Source: Microbacterium luteolum (GTDB lineage Bacteria; Actinomycetota; Actinomycetes; Actinomycetales; Microbacteriaceae). From it: a DNA stretch of 64,000 nt. The stretch spans positions 62,001 to 126,000 of the forward strand of contig NZ_BAAAUN010000002.1 of NCBI RefSeq assembly GCF_039533965.1, read 5' to 3'. Both the position numbers and the translations under genes were made by a program. The notes below the pieces were generated by a model that was not told the DNA's origin, ran no database searches, and saw nothing but the letters and a program-made list of their open reading frames with translations. This document shows, in pieces, positions 54,988-63,449 of the stretch; the first letter of the stretch is position 1, and each line of letters opens with the position of its first letter.

Positions 54988-56474
54988 CATGCTTCTCCTC
55001 TCACTGCCCGTCCGGGATATGCCGCGGTCAGCATATGTCCGTCGCGGATCACGGCGTTCCCGTGCACCAGGAGGTGCCGGACGCCCTGGGACGGACGCGT
55101 CGGGTCGAGATAGGTGGCGCGGTCGGTGACCGTGACGGGGTCGATCACGACGACGTCGGCATCGGCGCCGGCGCCCAGATGCCCCTTGCGACGCATCGCG
55201 GGCGACGTCTCGTCGAGCACGCGAGCGGGGAGGTGGGCGCAGCGGCGGAAGGCTTCGAGCCAGGTCCACGCGCCGGACTCGCGCACCATCAGCCGGAGAG
55301 ACTTCGTGAACGTGCCGGCCGTGCGCGGATGCGTCTGGCCGCCGGGAGGCAACGGCCATTCCCGCTGCTCGTGCGCGGCGGGCGCGCCGTCACGCGCGGG
55401 CCAGAACACCGGCATCGCGTCGCTGGCCACGATCGAATCGGGGAAGGCGAGCGACCGATGCAGGTGGGCGCGGTCGACGGGGTCGTCCTCGTCGAGGAAG
55501 GTGACGATGCAGGGGGCCGCCGGGTCGGTCGCGCGGACCTCGCGGAGTCGCCGCTCGTCGGCGATGCGCTCGCCGGTCTCGACGAGCACGAGCGCAGAAG
55601 GAGTGATCCCGAGACCGGGGAGCTTCTCCGGAGCCAGGAAGAAGGCACCGATCGCTGTGCTCCCCGCGCCGTACGGATACGCCTCGACGGTGACCCGGGA
55701 CCCCGCGGATCTGGTCGACTCGAACTGTCCCAGCACGCGGTCGATGTGGCGCAGCGAGGTGCTGTTCACATGGCAGTGATGCATGGCGGCGCCGGTCTCG
55801 GCGGCGGCGCGAAGGAGCTCCTGCGTGCCGTCGATCGGAGTCTCGGGGTCCGCTTCGATCAGCTCGCGGACGTGGGTGAAGGTCGGGGCACCGACGGCGG
55901 CGGCGAGGCGGGCGACATCCAGATACTCGTCGGGGTCGGTCCGCGGGGCGTACCCCATGAGCACGCCGATGCCGAGTGCGCCGCGCGTCAGCTCGTCCTC
56001 GAGCAGGGCCAGCCATCGGCGGCGCTCGGTCGGGCTCGACGTGCGCTGCCACTCCTTGTCGCCGAGGAGCTCCATCGAGGCGTGGATGTCCGGCTCGGGA
56101 AGCCGGTCGAGGTGCGCGAAGGCGCGGGCCTGCACCCAGGATGCCGAGAAGCCGTAGTTGAGAGGGCGCCCCTCGGCTTCGGCCCGAGCGATCGCCTCGT
56201 CGATCGGCATGAGACCGGCTTCCAGATCGAGGGCTGTCGTGACGCCGTCCATCGCCTGCAGGCGCTGACCCGCGATCGAGTGCACGTGGCTGTGCAGATC
56301 GACGAAGCCCGGCCCGACGATCAGTCCCTCGACGTCGATCACGGCGGCATCCGCCGGTGCGACGAGGTCGGTGCCGACCGCCGCCACCCGCCCGTCCGAG
56401 ATCAGCAGGTCGGCGATCCGATCGGTGTCGGTGCCAGGGTCGATGACGCGTCCGCCGCGCAACAGAGTGTCCAC
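54987..56474 (-). CDS. N-acyl-D-amino-acid deacylase (amidohydrolase superfamily)
   Basis: A 495-residue amidohydrolase. Metal-binding HxH is in GFVDLHSHVHS (about residue 62), the carboxylate/His motifs in APTFTHVREL (about 204) and AAMHHCHVNSTSL (about 235), and the general-base Asp region in SIVASDAMPVFWPARDG (about 345). It resembles D-aminoacylases that release D-amino acids from N-acyl-D-amino acids. It opens the block and faces a LacI gene across 199 bp. I chose GTG 56474 (VDTLLRGGRVIDPG) because homologues start near this segment; the longer upstream extension looks unconserved. Confidence 0.85.
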   Translation of the reverse strand: MDTLLRGGRVIDPGTDTDRIADLLISDGRVAAVGTDLVAPADAAVIDVEGLIVGPGFVDLHSHVHSIAGQRLQAMDGVTTALDLEAGLMPIDEAIARAEAEGRPLNYGFSASWVQARAFAHLDRLPEPDIHASMELLGDKEWQRTSSPTERRRWLALLEDELTRGALGIGVLMGYAPRTDPDEYLDVARLAAAVGAPTFTHVRELIEADPETPIDGTQELLRAAAETGAAMHHCHVNSTSLRHIDRVLGQFESTRSAGSRVTVEAYPYGAGSTAIGAFFLAPEKLPGLGITPSALVLVETGERIADERRLREVRATDPAAPCIVTFLDEDDPVDRAHLHRSLAFPDSIVASDAMPVFWPARDGAPAAHEQREWPLPPGGQTHPRTAGTFTKSLRLMVRESGAWTWLEAFRRCAHLPARVLDETSPAMRRKGHLGAGADADVVVIDPVTVTDRATYLDPTRPSQGVRHLLVHGNAVIRDGHMLTAAYPGRAVRGEA

Positions 56475-56627
56475 ACGATCACCGTTCCACGCCGGAGCGG
56501 ATCCATCCGGTGCGCGCACACGAAACCCGCCCGCGATTCCGGTGCGATCCGACAACGCAGGACGGGCTTCGACGATCTCTGGCGGTCCCTCGCGACCGGC
56601 GGAGATGCACTCCGCCGGTTCGACAGA

Positions 56628-56658
56628 CATAATGAGGTGACGATGTGACCGTGCACAT
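56628..56658 (+). promoter_or_regulatory. lacI promoter and operator (monosaccharide regulator)
   Basis: -10 CATAAT (56628-56633) is followed by the imperfect palindrome ATGTGACCGTGCACAT (56643-56658), which would lie at or just after +1. The same kind of sequence stands before the transporter genes at 57748-57763, so autoregulation is likely. Confidence 0.65.
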
Positions 56659-56673
56659 GCAAGGAGGCCTGCG

Positions 56674-57687
56674 ATGTCCACCGCCTCCGAGCGTGCCCGG
56701 ATGCCGAGCATCCGCGACGTCGCGCGTCTGGCGGGCGTCTCGCACCAGACCGTCTCCCGGGTGCTGAACGATCACCCGAGCATCCGCCCGGAGACGAAGG
56801 CCAAGGTCCTCGACGCGATCTCCGTGCTCGACTACCGCCCCAATCTCGCCGCGCGCGCGCTCGTGACCAGCAAGTCGAACATGCTGGGAGTCCTCTCCGC
56901 GACCATCGGGGAGTTCGGTCCGACCTCGTCGATCGCGAGCATCGAGGATGCCGCGCGCGAGGAGGGCTACTCCGTCTCGACGCTGAACCTCGCGGACACG
57001 ACGCCCGAGGCGATCGGCACCGCGGTGCGCCAGCTGGCGCGTGAGCAGGTCGACGGGATCGTCGTCCTGGCCCCGCAGGTGCGTGTCTTCCACGTCCTGC
57101 GCGGGATGTCGTCGGACATCCCCTTCGTCAATCTGCAGACGGCATCCGGCTCCGACGGCGTGAGCCTCTCCGCCGATCAGGTGGCGGGTGCGCGCGCTGC
57201 GACGGAGCACCTGATCGCCCTCGGCCACAGCGACATCCTGCACCTGGCTGGCCCGCAGGACTGGATCGAGGCGGAGTCGCGCATGCGCGGATACCTCGAC
57301 GGGCTGCGGGAGGCCGATCTGCCCACGTTCCCGCCGATCCGGGGCGACTGGACGGCGGACTTCGGCTACTTCGCGGGGCAGGAGCTGTCACGTCGCCGCG
57401 ACTTCACGGCGGTGTTCGCCGCCAACGACCTGATGGCGATCGGTCTCATGCACGGATTCCGCGACGCCGGGGTCCGCGTTCCGCACGATGTCAGCGTGAT
57501 CGGCTTCGACGACATCCCGGTCGCGGCGCACGTCGCGCCCACGCTGAGCACGGTGCATCAGGACTTCCCCGAGCTCGGGCGCAGGGCCGTCCGGATCCTT
57601 CTGGCGCAGATCCGCGGCGAGCAGGTGCCGGAGTTCGGCCCGCTGAAGACGCTGCTGCGGGCCCGCGAGTCGGCTGCATCACGGTAG
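56674..57687 (+). CDS. LacI-family regulator of the monosaccharide transporter
   Basis: A 337-residue LacI-type regulator. The HTH PSIRDVARLAGVSHQTVSRVLNDHPSIRPETKAKVLDAI occupies residues 10-50, with hinge NLAARALVTSKSN. The sugar-binding domain contains FAANDLMAIGLMHGFRDAGV and VIGFDDIPVAAHVAPTLSTVHQD. AAGGAGG (56661-56667) 6 bp before ATG 56674 supports the start. Related operators lie before this gene and before the transporter. Confidence 0.94.
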   Translation: MSTASERARMPSIRDVARLAGVSHQTVSRVLNDHPSIRPETKAKVLDAISVLDYRPNLAARALVTSKSNMLGVLSATIGEFGPTSSIASIEDAAREEGYSVSTLNLADTTPEAIGTAVRQLAREQVDGIVVLAPQVRVFHVLRGMSSDIPFVNLQTASGSDGVSLSADQVAGARAATEHLIALGHSDILHLAGPQDWIEAESRMRGYLDGLREADLPTFPPIRGDWTADFGYFAGQELSRRRDFTAVFAANDLMAIGLMHGFRDAGVRVPHDVSVIGFDDIPVAAHVAPTLSTVHQDFPELGRRAVRILLAQIRGEQVPEFGPLKTLLRARESAASR

Positions 57688-57710
57688 CGACACGAAATCT
57701 GCGCGCGGAC

Positions 57711-57763
57711 TTGACAGCGGTCCCTCGTGCGGGGACGATGTAATCCAATGTGAACGGTCACAT
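57711..57763 (+). promoter_or_regulatory. Promoter and operator of the monosaccharide ABC operon
   Basis: A consensus -35 TTGACA (57711-57716), a 17-bp spacer, -10 GACGAT (57734-57739), and then the palindrome ATGTGAACGGTCACAT (57748-57763; 7 of 8 half-site positions symmetric) over the start of transcription. The layout is that of a repressed promoter. Confidence 0.75.
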
Positions 57764-57797
57764 CGAAGGTGACCGCACGTCTGCAAGGAAAAGATAC

Positions 57798-59366
57798 GTG
57801 AGCACCACAGCAACGTTGCCGACAGTGTCAGGCCCCATCCTCGAGATGCGCAGCATCACGAAGGAGTTCCCGGGGGTCAAGGCACTCGCCGACGTATCCA
57901 TCACCGTTCGCGCCGCCGAGATCCACGCGATCTGCGGCGAGAACGGCGCCGGGAAGTCCACCCTCATGAAGGTGCTGTCGGGGGTCTACCCCTACGGCAC
58001 ATACGAGGGCGAGATCCTGCTCTACGGCGAGGAGCAGCGCTTCAAGGACATCGTCGCGAGCGAGCAGGCCGGCATCGCGATCATCCACCAGGAGCTCGCG
58101 CTGATCCCGGAGCTCTCGATCACCGAGAACATCTTCCTCGGCAACGAGATCAAGCGGTTCGGCCGCATCGACTGGCAGGCGCAGAAGCAGCGGGCCGTCG
58201 AACTGCTCGCCCGCGTCGGACTGCGTGAAGACCCCGATGTGCAGATCAAGACGCTCGGCGTCGGCAAGCAGCAGCTCATCGAGATCGCGAAGGCCCTGAA
58301 CAAGGACGTCAAGCTCCTCATCCTCGACGAGCCCACCGCGGCGCTCAACGAGTCCGACTCGCAGCACCTGCTCGATCTGATCCTCGGCCTGAAGGCCAAG
58401 GGCATCGCGTCGATCATGATCAGCCACAAGCTCAACGAGATCGAGCAGATCGCCGACGAGATCACGATCATTCGCGACGGCCGCACGGTCGAGACGCTCG
58501 ACATCTCCCGCGGCGAGATCAACGAGGACCGCATCATCCGCGGGATGGTCGGCCGGTCGCTGGAGAGTCGCTACCCCGACCGCACGCCCGACATCGGCGA
58601 GGTGTTCTTCGAGGTGAAGGACTGGTGGGTGCGGCATCCGACCGTCGCCGAGCGCATGGTCGTCAAGGGCTCGAACCTCAACGTCCGTCGCGGTGAGGTC
58701 GTCGGCATCGCCGGACTGATGGGCGCAGGGCGCACCGAGTTCGCCATGAGCATCTTCGGCCGCTCCTACGGCACGTTCCTCTCCGGAACCATGATCAAGG
58801 ACGGGCAGGAGGTGGACCTGCCCGACGTCGCCACCGCGATCAAGCACGGTCTCGCCTACGTGAGCGAGGATCGCAAGTCGCTGGGGCTCAACCTCCTCGA
58901 CACGATCAAGCGCTCGGTCGTCGCTGCCAAGCTCTCGAAGATCTCCCGCAACGGCGTCGTCGACGCGCGCCAGGAGTTCTCGATCGCCGACGACTACCGC
59001 AAGGCGCTGCGGATCAAGACGCCTTCGGTCGAGGAGGGGGTCGGAAAGCTCTCCGGCGGAAACCAGCAGAAGGTCGTGCTGGCGAAGTGGATGTTCACCG
59101 ATCCCGACCTGCTGATCCTCGACGAACCCACCCGCGGCATCGACGTCGGGGCGAAGTACGAAATCTACGCGATCATCAATCAGCTCGCGGCGCAGGGCAA
59201 GGGCGTCATCGTCATCTCCAGCGAGCTGCCGGAGCTCCTGGGCATCTCCGACCGCATCTACACCGTCTTCGAAGGTCGGGTCACCGACTGCATCCCGGCC
59301 GATCAGGCGACACCCGAGGCCCTCATGCGCAGCATGACCTCCGCGAACCAGAAAGCATCCGCATGA
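57798..59366 (+). CDS. mmsA: Multiple-monosaccharide ABC transporter ATP-binding protein (MmsA/GguA)
   Basis: A 522-residue double ABC ATPase of the CUT2 sugar class. Domain 1 has [14 protein letters not shown] (about 50) and [12 protein letters not shown]. Domain 2 has the CUT2-type degenerate P-loop [29 protein letters not shown] and [18 protein letters not shown]. It is close to GguA/MmsA of the ChvE system, which imports xylose, arabinose, galactose and glucose. GTG start with AAGGAA 7 bp upstream. The stop overlaps the permease ATG. Confidence 0.94.
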   Translation: MSTTATLPTVSGPILEMRSITKEFPGVKALADVSITVRAAEIHAICGENGAGKSTLMKVLSGVYPYGTYEGEILLYGEEQRFKDIVASEQAGIAIIHQELALIPELSITENIFLGNEIKRFGRIDWQAQKQRAVELLARVGLREDPDVQIKTLGVGKQQLIEIAKALNKDVKLLILDEPTAALNESDSQHLLDLILGLKAKGIASIMISHKLNEIEQIADEITIIRDGRTVETLDISRGEINEDRIIRGMVGRSLESRYPDRTPDIGEVFFEVKDWWVRHPTVAERMVVKGSNLNVRRGEVVGIAGLMGAGRTEFAMSIFGRSYGTFLSGTMIKDGQEVDLPDVATAIKHGLAYVSEDRKSLGLNLLDTIKRSVVAAKLSKISRNGVVDARQEFSIADDYRKALRIKTPSVEEGVGKLSGGNQQKVVLAKWMFTDPDLLILDEPTRGIDVGAKYEIYAIINQLAAQGKGVIVISSELPELLGISDRIYTVFEGRVTDCIPADQATPEALMRSMTSANQKASA

Positions 59367-60718
59367 CCACCGAATCCACCCCCGCGAAGAGCGGATTCCA
59401 CTTCAAGGACATCACGAAGATGTTCGGAGGCGGCGGAACGTCGACGCTGCGTCAGTTCGGCATCCTCGGCAGCCTGATCGTCATCATCCTGCTCTTCGAG
59501 GTCCTCACCCTGCTGCGCAACGGCCCGAACGGCGCGACGCTCACCTCGGGCAACCTGATCAACGTCATCAACCAGTACTCGTTCATCCTGATCCTCGCGA
59601 TCGGGATGGTGATGGTCATCATCATGGGGCACATCGACCTGTCGGTCGGCTCCGTGGCAGCGTTCACCGGCATCATCGTCGCGAAGTCGATGTCGGAGTG
59701 GAACCTCCCTTGGCCGCTCGCGATCCTGCTCGGTCTCGGCGTGGGAGCCGCAGTCGGCGCGTGGCAGGGATTCTGGGTCGCCTACGTCGGTGTTCCCGCC
59801 TTCATCGTGACGCTGGCCGGCATGCTCTTCTTCCGCGGTGCGCAGCAGTGGATCGGCGACGCACAGACGATCCCGGTCCCGAAGGGCTTCCAGGTCATCG
59901 GCACGGGGTACCTGCCCGAGATCGGACTCCCGCTGCCGTTCAACATCCCGACCATGCTGCTCGCCCTCGTGGCCGTCGCGTGGCTCATCTTCTGGGAGAT
60001 CCGCACCCGTCGCGTCCAGAAGAAGATGGGCTCCGACCGAGCGCCCCTGTGGGTGAGCGTGACCAAGGTCGTGCTGCTCTCCGTCGTCGTGCTGGCCGCC
60101 GCGTGGATGTTCGCCACCGGTCGCCCCGGGACGAGTTTCCCGGTGCCGGGCCTGATCCTGCTGGCCCTCGTCATCGTCTACACCTTCATCACGAGCAACA
60201 CCGTGTTCGGCCGTCACATCTACGCGGTCGGCGGCAACCGGCAGGCAGCGCGCCTCTCGGGCGTGAAGGACCGCTGGGTCGACTTCTTCGTGATGATGAA
60301 CATGTCGGTGCTCGCGGCTCTCGCCGGCATGATCTTCGTCGCCCGCTCGCAGGCCTCCGGCCCGAACGACGGCACCGGCTGGGAGCTCGACGCCATCGCC
60401 TCGGTCTTCATCGGTGGCGCGGCTGTCGCCGGCGGTATCGGCACCGTGATCGGGTCGATCATCGGTGGTCTCGTGATGGCCTTCCTCAACAACGGCCTCG
60501 CGCTGCTCGGTCAGGGTTCGGATGTCGTCTCGATGATCAAGGGCCTCGTGCTCCTGATCGCGGTCGGTATCGACGTCTGGAACAAGCAGCAGGGGCGCCC
60601 GTCGCTCATCGGGTTCATGACGCGCCGCTTCGGCCGCAAGGAGGACCCGGCTCTGCAGACCTTCGAGCCCAACAAGACCTATCAAGCCCCACCCGTCGAC
60701 AAGACGAGCGGACAGTAG
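59363..60718 (+). CDS. mmsB: Multiple-monosaccharide ABC transporter permease (MmsB/GguB)
   Basis: A 451-residue CUT2 permease with about ten or more TM helices. It has [28 protein letters not shown] near residue 75, [17 protein letters not shown] near 150 and [19 protein letters not shown] near 285. The long central insertion with hydrophobic helices is typical of GguB/XylH-type members. It forms the channel for the ChvE-like binding protein coded next. Confidence 0.94.
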   Translation: MTTESTPAKSGFHFKDITKMFGGGGTSTLRQFGILGSLIVIILLFEVLTLLRNGPNGATLTSGNLINVINQYSFILILAIGMVMVIIMGHIDLSVGSVAAFTGIIVAKSMSEWNLPWPLAILLGLGVGAAVGAWQGFWVAYVGVPAFIVTLAGMLFFRGAQQWIGDAQTIPVPKGFQVIGTGYLPEIGLPLPFNIPTMLLALVAVAWLIFWEIRTRRVQKKMGSDRAPLWVSVTKVVLLSVVVLAAAWMFATGRPGTSFPVPGLILLALVIVYTFITSNTVFGRHIYAVGGNRQAARLSGVKDRWVDFFVMMNMSVLAALAGMIFVARSQASGPNDGTGWELDAIASVFIGGAAVAGGIGTVIGSIIGGLVMAFLNNGLALLGQGSDVVSMIKGLVLLIAVGIDVWNKQQGRPSLIGFMTRRFGRKEDPALQTFEPNKTYQAPPVDKTSGQ

Positions 60719-60776
60719 GGGTCGGATCGCGTTCGCACGCGTGAGACGACCTTCACACACCAGAGAAAGAGATCAC

Positions 60777-61898
60777 ATGAAGAAGATGCTTCTGACGGCG
60801 ACAGCGATCGTCGCCGTGGGCGCTTTCGCCCTCACCGGATGCTCTGCGGAGCGCGGCGGAGACACCGGAGCCGATGGCGGCGACGAGGCGGCAGCGGGCT
60901 TCGCAGCAGACGCCACGATCGGTGTCGCACTCCCGGACAAGACCTCGGAGAACTGGGTCCTCGCCGGCAAGCTGTTCGAGGACGGCCTGGCTGAGGCCGG
61001 CTTCAAGGCCGACGTGCAGTACGCGCCGGCCAGCAACACCGTCGCCGAGCAGCAGAACCAGATCCAGGCGATGGTCACCAACGGCGCCAAGGTCATCATC
61101 ATCGGTGCCAAGGACGGCAAGCAGCTGGCCACCCAGGTGCAGGCTGCCAAGGACGCTGGCGCCACGGTGATCGCCTACGACCGACTGATCGAGAACACCG
61201 AGGCCGTCGACTACTACGCCGCCTTCGACAACTTCAAGGTCGGCAACCTGCAGGGTCAGGCCCTGCTCGACGGTCTGGCCGAGCGTGCGGGCCACGAGGC
61301 TCCGTACAACATCGAGCTGTTCTCCGGCTCGCCGGACGACGCGAACTCCGCGGTCTTCTTCGACGGCGCCATGGAGGTCCTGCAGCCGAAGATCGACGAC
61401 GGCACGCTCAAGGTCGTCTCGGGTCAGACCGAGATCGCCCAGACGGCGACCGAGGGTTGGCTTCCGGAGAACGCGCAGAACCGTATGGACACCCTGCTGA
61501 CCTCGTCGTACAGCGGCGACACCGTCATCGACGGCGTCCTCTCGCCGAACGACACGCTTGCCCGCGCCATCATCACCTCGGTGCAGCAGGCCGGAAAGCC
61601 CGTCCCGGTCGTCACGGGTCAGGACTCCGAGGTCGAGTCGGTGAAGTCGATCATGGAGGGCATCCAGTACTCCACGATCAACAAGGACACCACGCTCCTC
61701 GTCGAGCAGGCCATCAAGATGGTCCAGCAGCTGCAGAAGGGCGAGGAGGTCGACGTCAACGACACCGAGTCCTACGACAACGGCGCCAAGGTCGTCCCGG
61801 CGTACCTGCTCGACCCGGTCATCGTCACGAAGGAGAACGCGGCCGAGGCATACGCCAACGTCCCGAGCCTCCTCGAGATCGTGAAGTCGTACCAGTAA
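60777..61898 (+). CDS. chvE: Multiple-monosaccharide ABC transporter substrate-binding lipoprotein (ChvE)
   Basis: A 373-residue periplasmic-binding-protein-like lipoprotein. The signal peptide MKKMLLTATAIVAVGAFALTGC gives a lipidated Cys at 22. It has IGVALPDKTSENWVLAG, then VIAYDRLIENTEAVDYYAAFDN near residue 130, both typical of ChvE/xylose-binding proteins. It starts 58 bp after the permease with a purine-rich AGAAAGAGA before the ATG. Two hairpins follow the stop. Confidence 0.94.
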   Translation: MKKMLLTATAIVAVGAFALTGCSAERGGDTGADGGDEAAAGFAADATIGVALPDKTSENWVLAGKLFEDGLAEAGFKADVQYAPASNTVAEQQNQIQAMVTNGAKVIIIGAKDGKQLATQVQAAKDAGATVIAYDRLIENTEAVDYYAAFDNFKVGNLQGQALLDGLAERAGHEAPYNIELFSGSPDDANSAVFFDGAMEVLQPKIDDGTLKVVSGQTEIAQTATEGWLPENAQNRMDTLLTSSYSGDTVIDGVLSPNDTLARAIITSVQQAGKPVPVVTGQDSEVESVKSIMEGIQYSTINKDTTLLVEQAIKMVQQLQKGEEVDVNDTESYDNGAKVVPAYLLDPVIVTKENAAEAYANVPSLLEIVKSYQ

Positions 61899-61905
61899 GA
61901 CACCC

Positions 61906-61975
61906 GTCCTCTTCGAGGACATCACACGAGCCGTCCGGCCGAGCCTCCTCGCGAGGATCGGTCCGGGCGGCTCGT
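61906..61975 (+). terminator. Double hairpin terminator after the monosaccharide operon
   Basis: A first perfect hairpin, GTCCTC-TTC-GAGGAC (61906-61920), is followed by a long one whose arms start ACGAGCCG (from 61926) and end CGGCTCGT (to 61975). No long T run, as usual in high-GC genomes. Confidence 0.75.
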
Positions 61976-62026
61976 TCGTGTGCGGGCCTCGGCAGTCGGG
62001 TAGTTCGACCCGCTAGATCTTCAACG

Positions 62027-63343
62027 TCAGAACGGAGCTGCAACCGTTCCGGCTTCTGCAAAAGTGACGGTGTTCTGCGCGGGAGGCTCGTCGACGTGGA
62101 TGCGGCCTGTCGGGCTGGTCCATTCGAGAACTCCGCCCGGTCCCTGTCGGACGTGCCATGGCGAATGGTGCTTCAGCATGTGATGCCGTCGGCAGAACGC
62201 CGCGAGGTTCTCGTGGGAGGTGGCCCCTCCTGCGGCTGCGGCGACGTTGTGATCGACGTCGCATTTTCGTGCCGCCAGACCGCAGGTCGGAAAACGACAT
62301 CGTTGGTCTCGCGCCCGGAGATGTCGTCGGAGTTGTTCGCTGGGACGATAGCGGTCGACGGAAAGCATCGCGCCGCTGGTCGGATGCGTGAAGACGCGAT
62401 CCCAACCCCCTGCGGTCGCGGCGAAGAAGCGGACGGTCCACGAATCGAGCGGCATCGTGCCGTCCAGCTCGGCCGGAGGGGAGCACCGGCCCGCCGAGGA
62501 GGTCGTCTCGCCGTTCATCAGAGACGATGCGGGTACGGTGACCTCGACCCTGGCGTGAATCGCTTCGAGCAGCCCGTCTTCGGTGTCGTGCGCGGTTGGG
62601 GCGCCGGTGAGGACGAGGTCGGCGAGCAGATCGGCACGCAACTGATCGATCGTGCGTTCGTCTCGGACGCTGTCCGTCCCCTTCGCCGCTTTGACGTTCT
62701 CCTCCTTGAGGGCGTGCGCCATCTGCGAGAGCCGGTCGAACATGCCGTGCACCACGGCTGCGGAGCCGTGCATGCCGAGTTCGGCCATGCCGTCGTCGCC
62801 ATCCTTGATCCACACCCGCCGCTTCTCGCGGGCCTCGCGATGCCGCTCCGTCACGGTGCGCTTCTGGTACTTCTCCGCGATCCGTCGGGCGATACGTCGC
62901 AGACGATTCGGCGACTCGACGGCCGCGGCCTCGATGACCTCCGCGGCGTAGTCCACGCGATCCGCCTCGTCGTCGAGATGCGCCCCGGCGTCGACGATGA
63001 CCCGCGAGTGCGCCGCGCTGATCCGCCCTTCACCCTGTGCGTGCCAGACCGACGGGAAGCGGTCGACCAGCCACGACGCGTCGGACATCCGCCGCTCGAC
63101 GGTCCGGTCGCTCACGCGCTGCACGGCACCGATCTCGGCGGCGACGGAACGGATCGTCATGTCCGCGCCATCGGGGTGGTGCGCCTGCTGCGCGATGTCG
63201 ACGGCGAGCCGCCCGGCGAGAGCCAGCAACCCGTCGCGCGCGGCTTGCATGCTGCTCAACGTCGCCTCAGCGGCGGCCAACGACGCGACCAGATCGGCGA
63301 GCGCCGCCATCTGGGAATCCGTCGCATCGACCATCGCTTCCAT
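62027..63343 (-). CDS. DUF222/HNH endonuclease-domain protein (13E12-like family)
   Basis: A 438-residue protein. The helical DUF222 domain fills the N-terminal two-thirds, with GRISAAHSRVIVDAGAHLDDEADRV near residue 105. The C-terminal HNH nuclease has CRFPTCGLAARKCDVDHNVAAAAGGATSHENLAAFCRRHH (about 320-362), containing the Cys pair, the D-H catalytic motif and the distal Asn/His. Such genes occur in many copies in actinobacterial genomes and may be parts of mobile or selfish elements. An SOS-box-like palindrome lies 30 bp upstream. Confidence 0.9.
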   Translation of the reverse strand: MEAMVDATDSQMAALADLVASLAAAEATLSSMQAARDGLLALAGRLAVDIAQQAHHPDGADMTIRSVAAEIGAVQRVSDRTVERRMSDASWLVDRFPSVWHAQGEGRISAAHSRVIVDAGAHLDDEADRVDYAAEVIEAAAVESPNRLRRIARRIAEKYQKRTVTERHREAREKRRVWIKDGDDGMAELGMHGSAAVVHGMFDRLSQMAHALKEENVKAAKGTDSVRDERTIDQLRADLLADLVLTGAPTAHDTEDGLLEAIHARVEVTVPASSLMNGETTSSAGRCSPPAELDGTMPLDSWTVRFFAATAGGWDRVFTHPTSGAMLSVDRYRPSEQLRRHLRARDQRCRFPTCGLAARKCDVDHNVAAAAGGATSHENLAAFCRRHHMLKHHSPWHVRQGPGGVLEWTSPTGRIHVDEPPAQNTVTFAEAGTVAAPF

Positions 63344-63372
63344 GGCTTCAGTACACCAGGAACCACCGACAT

Positions 63373-63388
63373 TCGAAAATATGTTCTA
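63373..63388 (-). promoter_or_regulatory. LexA/SOS-box-like site upstream of the DUF222/HNH gene
   Basis: On the minus strand the site reads TAGAACATATTTTCGA. It resembles the actinobacterial SOS box TCGAAC-N4-GTTCGA, with GAAC intact and TTTC in place of GTTC. It lies 30 bp before the start codon. Confidence 0.6.
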
Positions 63389-63449
63389 ACCCGGCGGCCG
63401 AGCGGCCGAGCATGGTTCAGTCCGGCGCCGTCTGACGCGCCGCGCCGCG

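Noticed and set aside
56475..56711. N-terminal extension of the D-amino acid deacylase up to 56711
   Set aside because: The added residues do not look like the family, and they would overlap the start and promoter of the divergent LacI gene.
62027..63343. Active mobile element or intron around the HNH gene
   Set aside because: No intron structure, terminal repeats, transposase or target duplications are visible; only the single DUF222/HNH gene is present.
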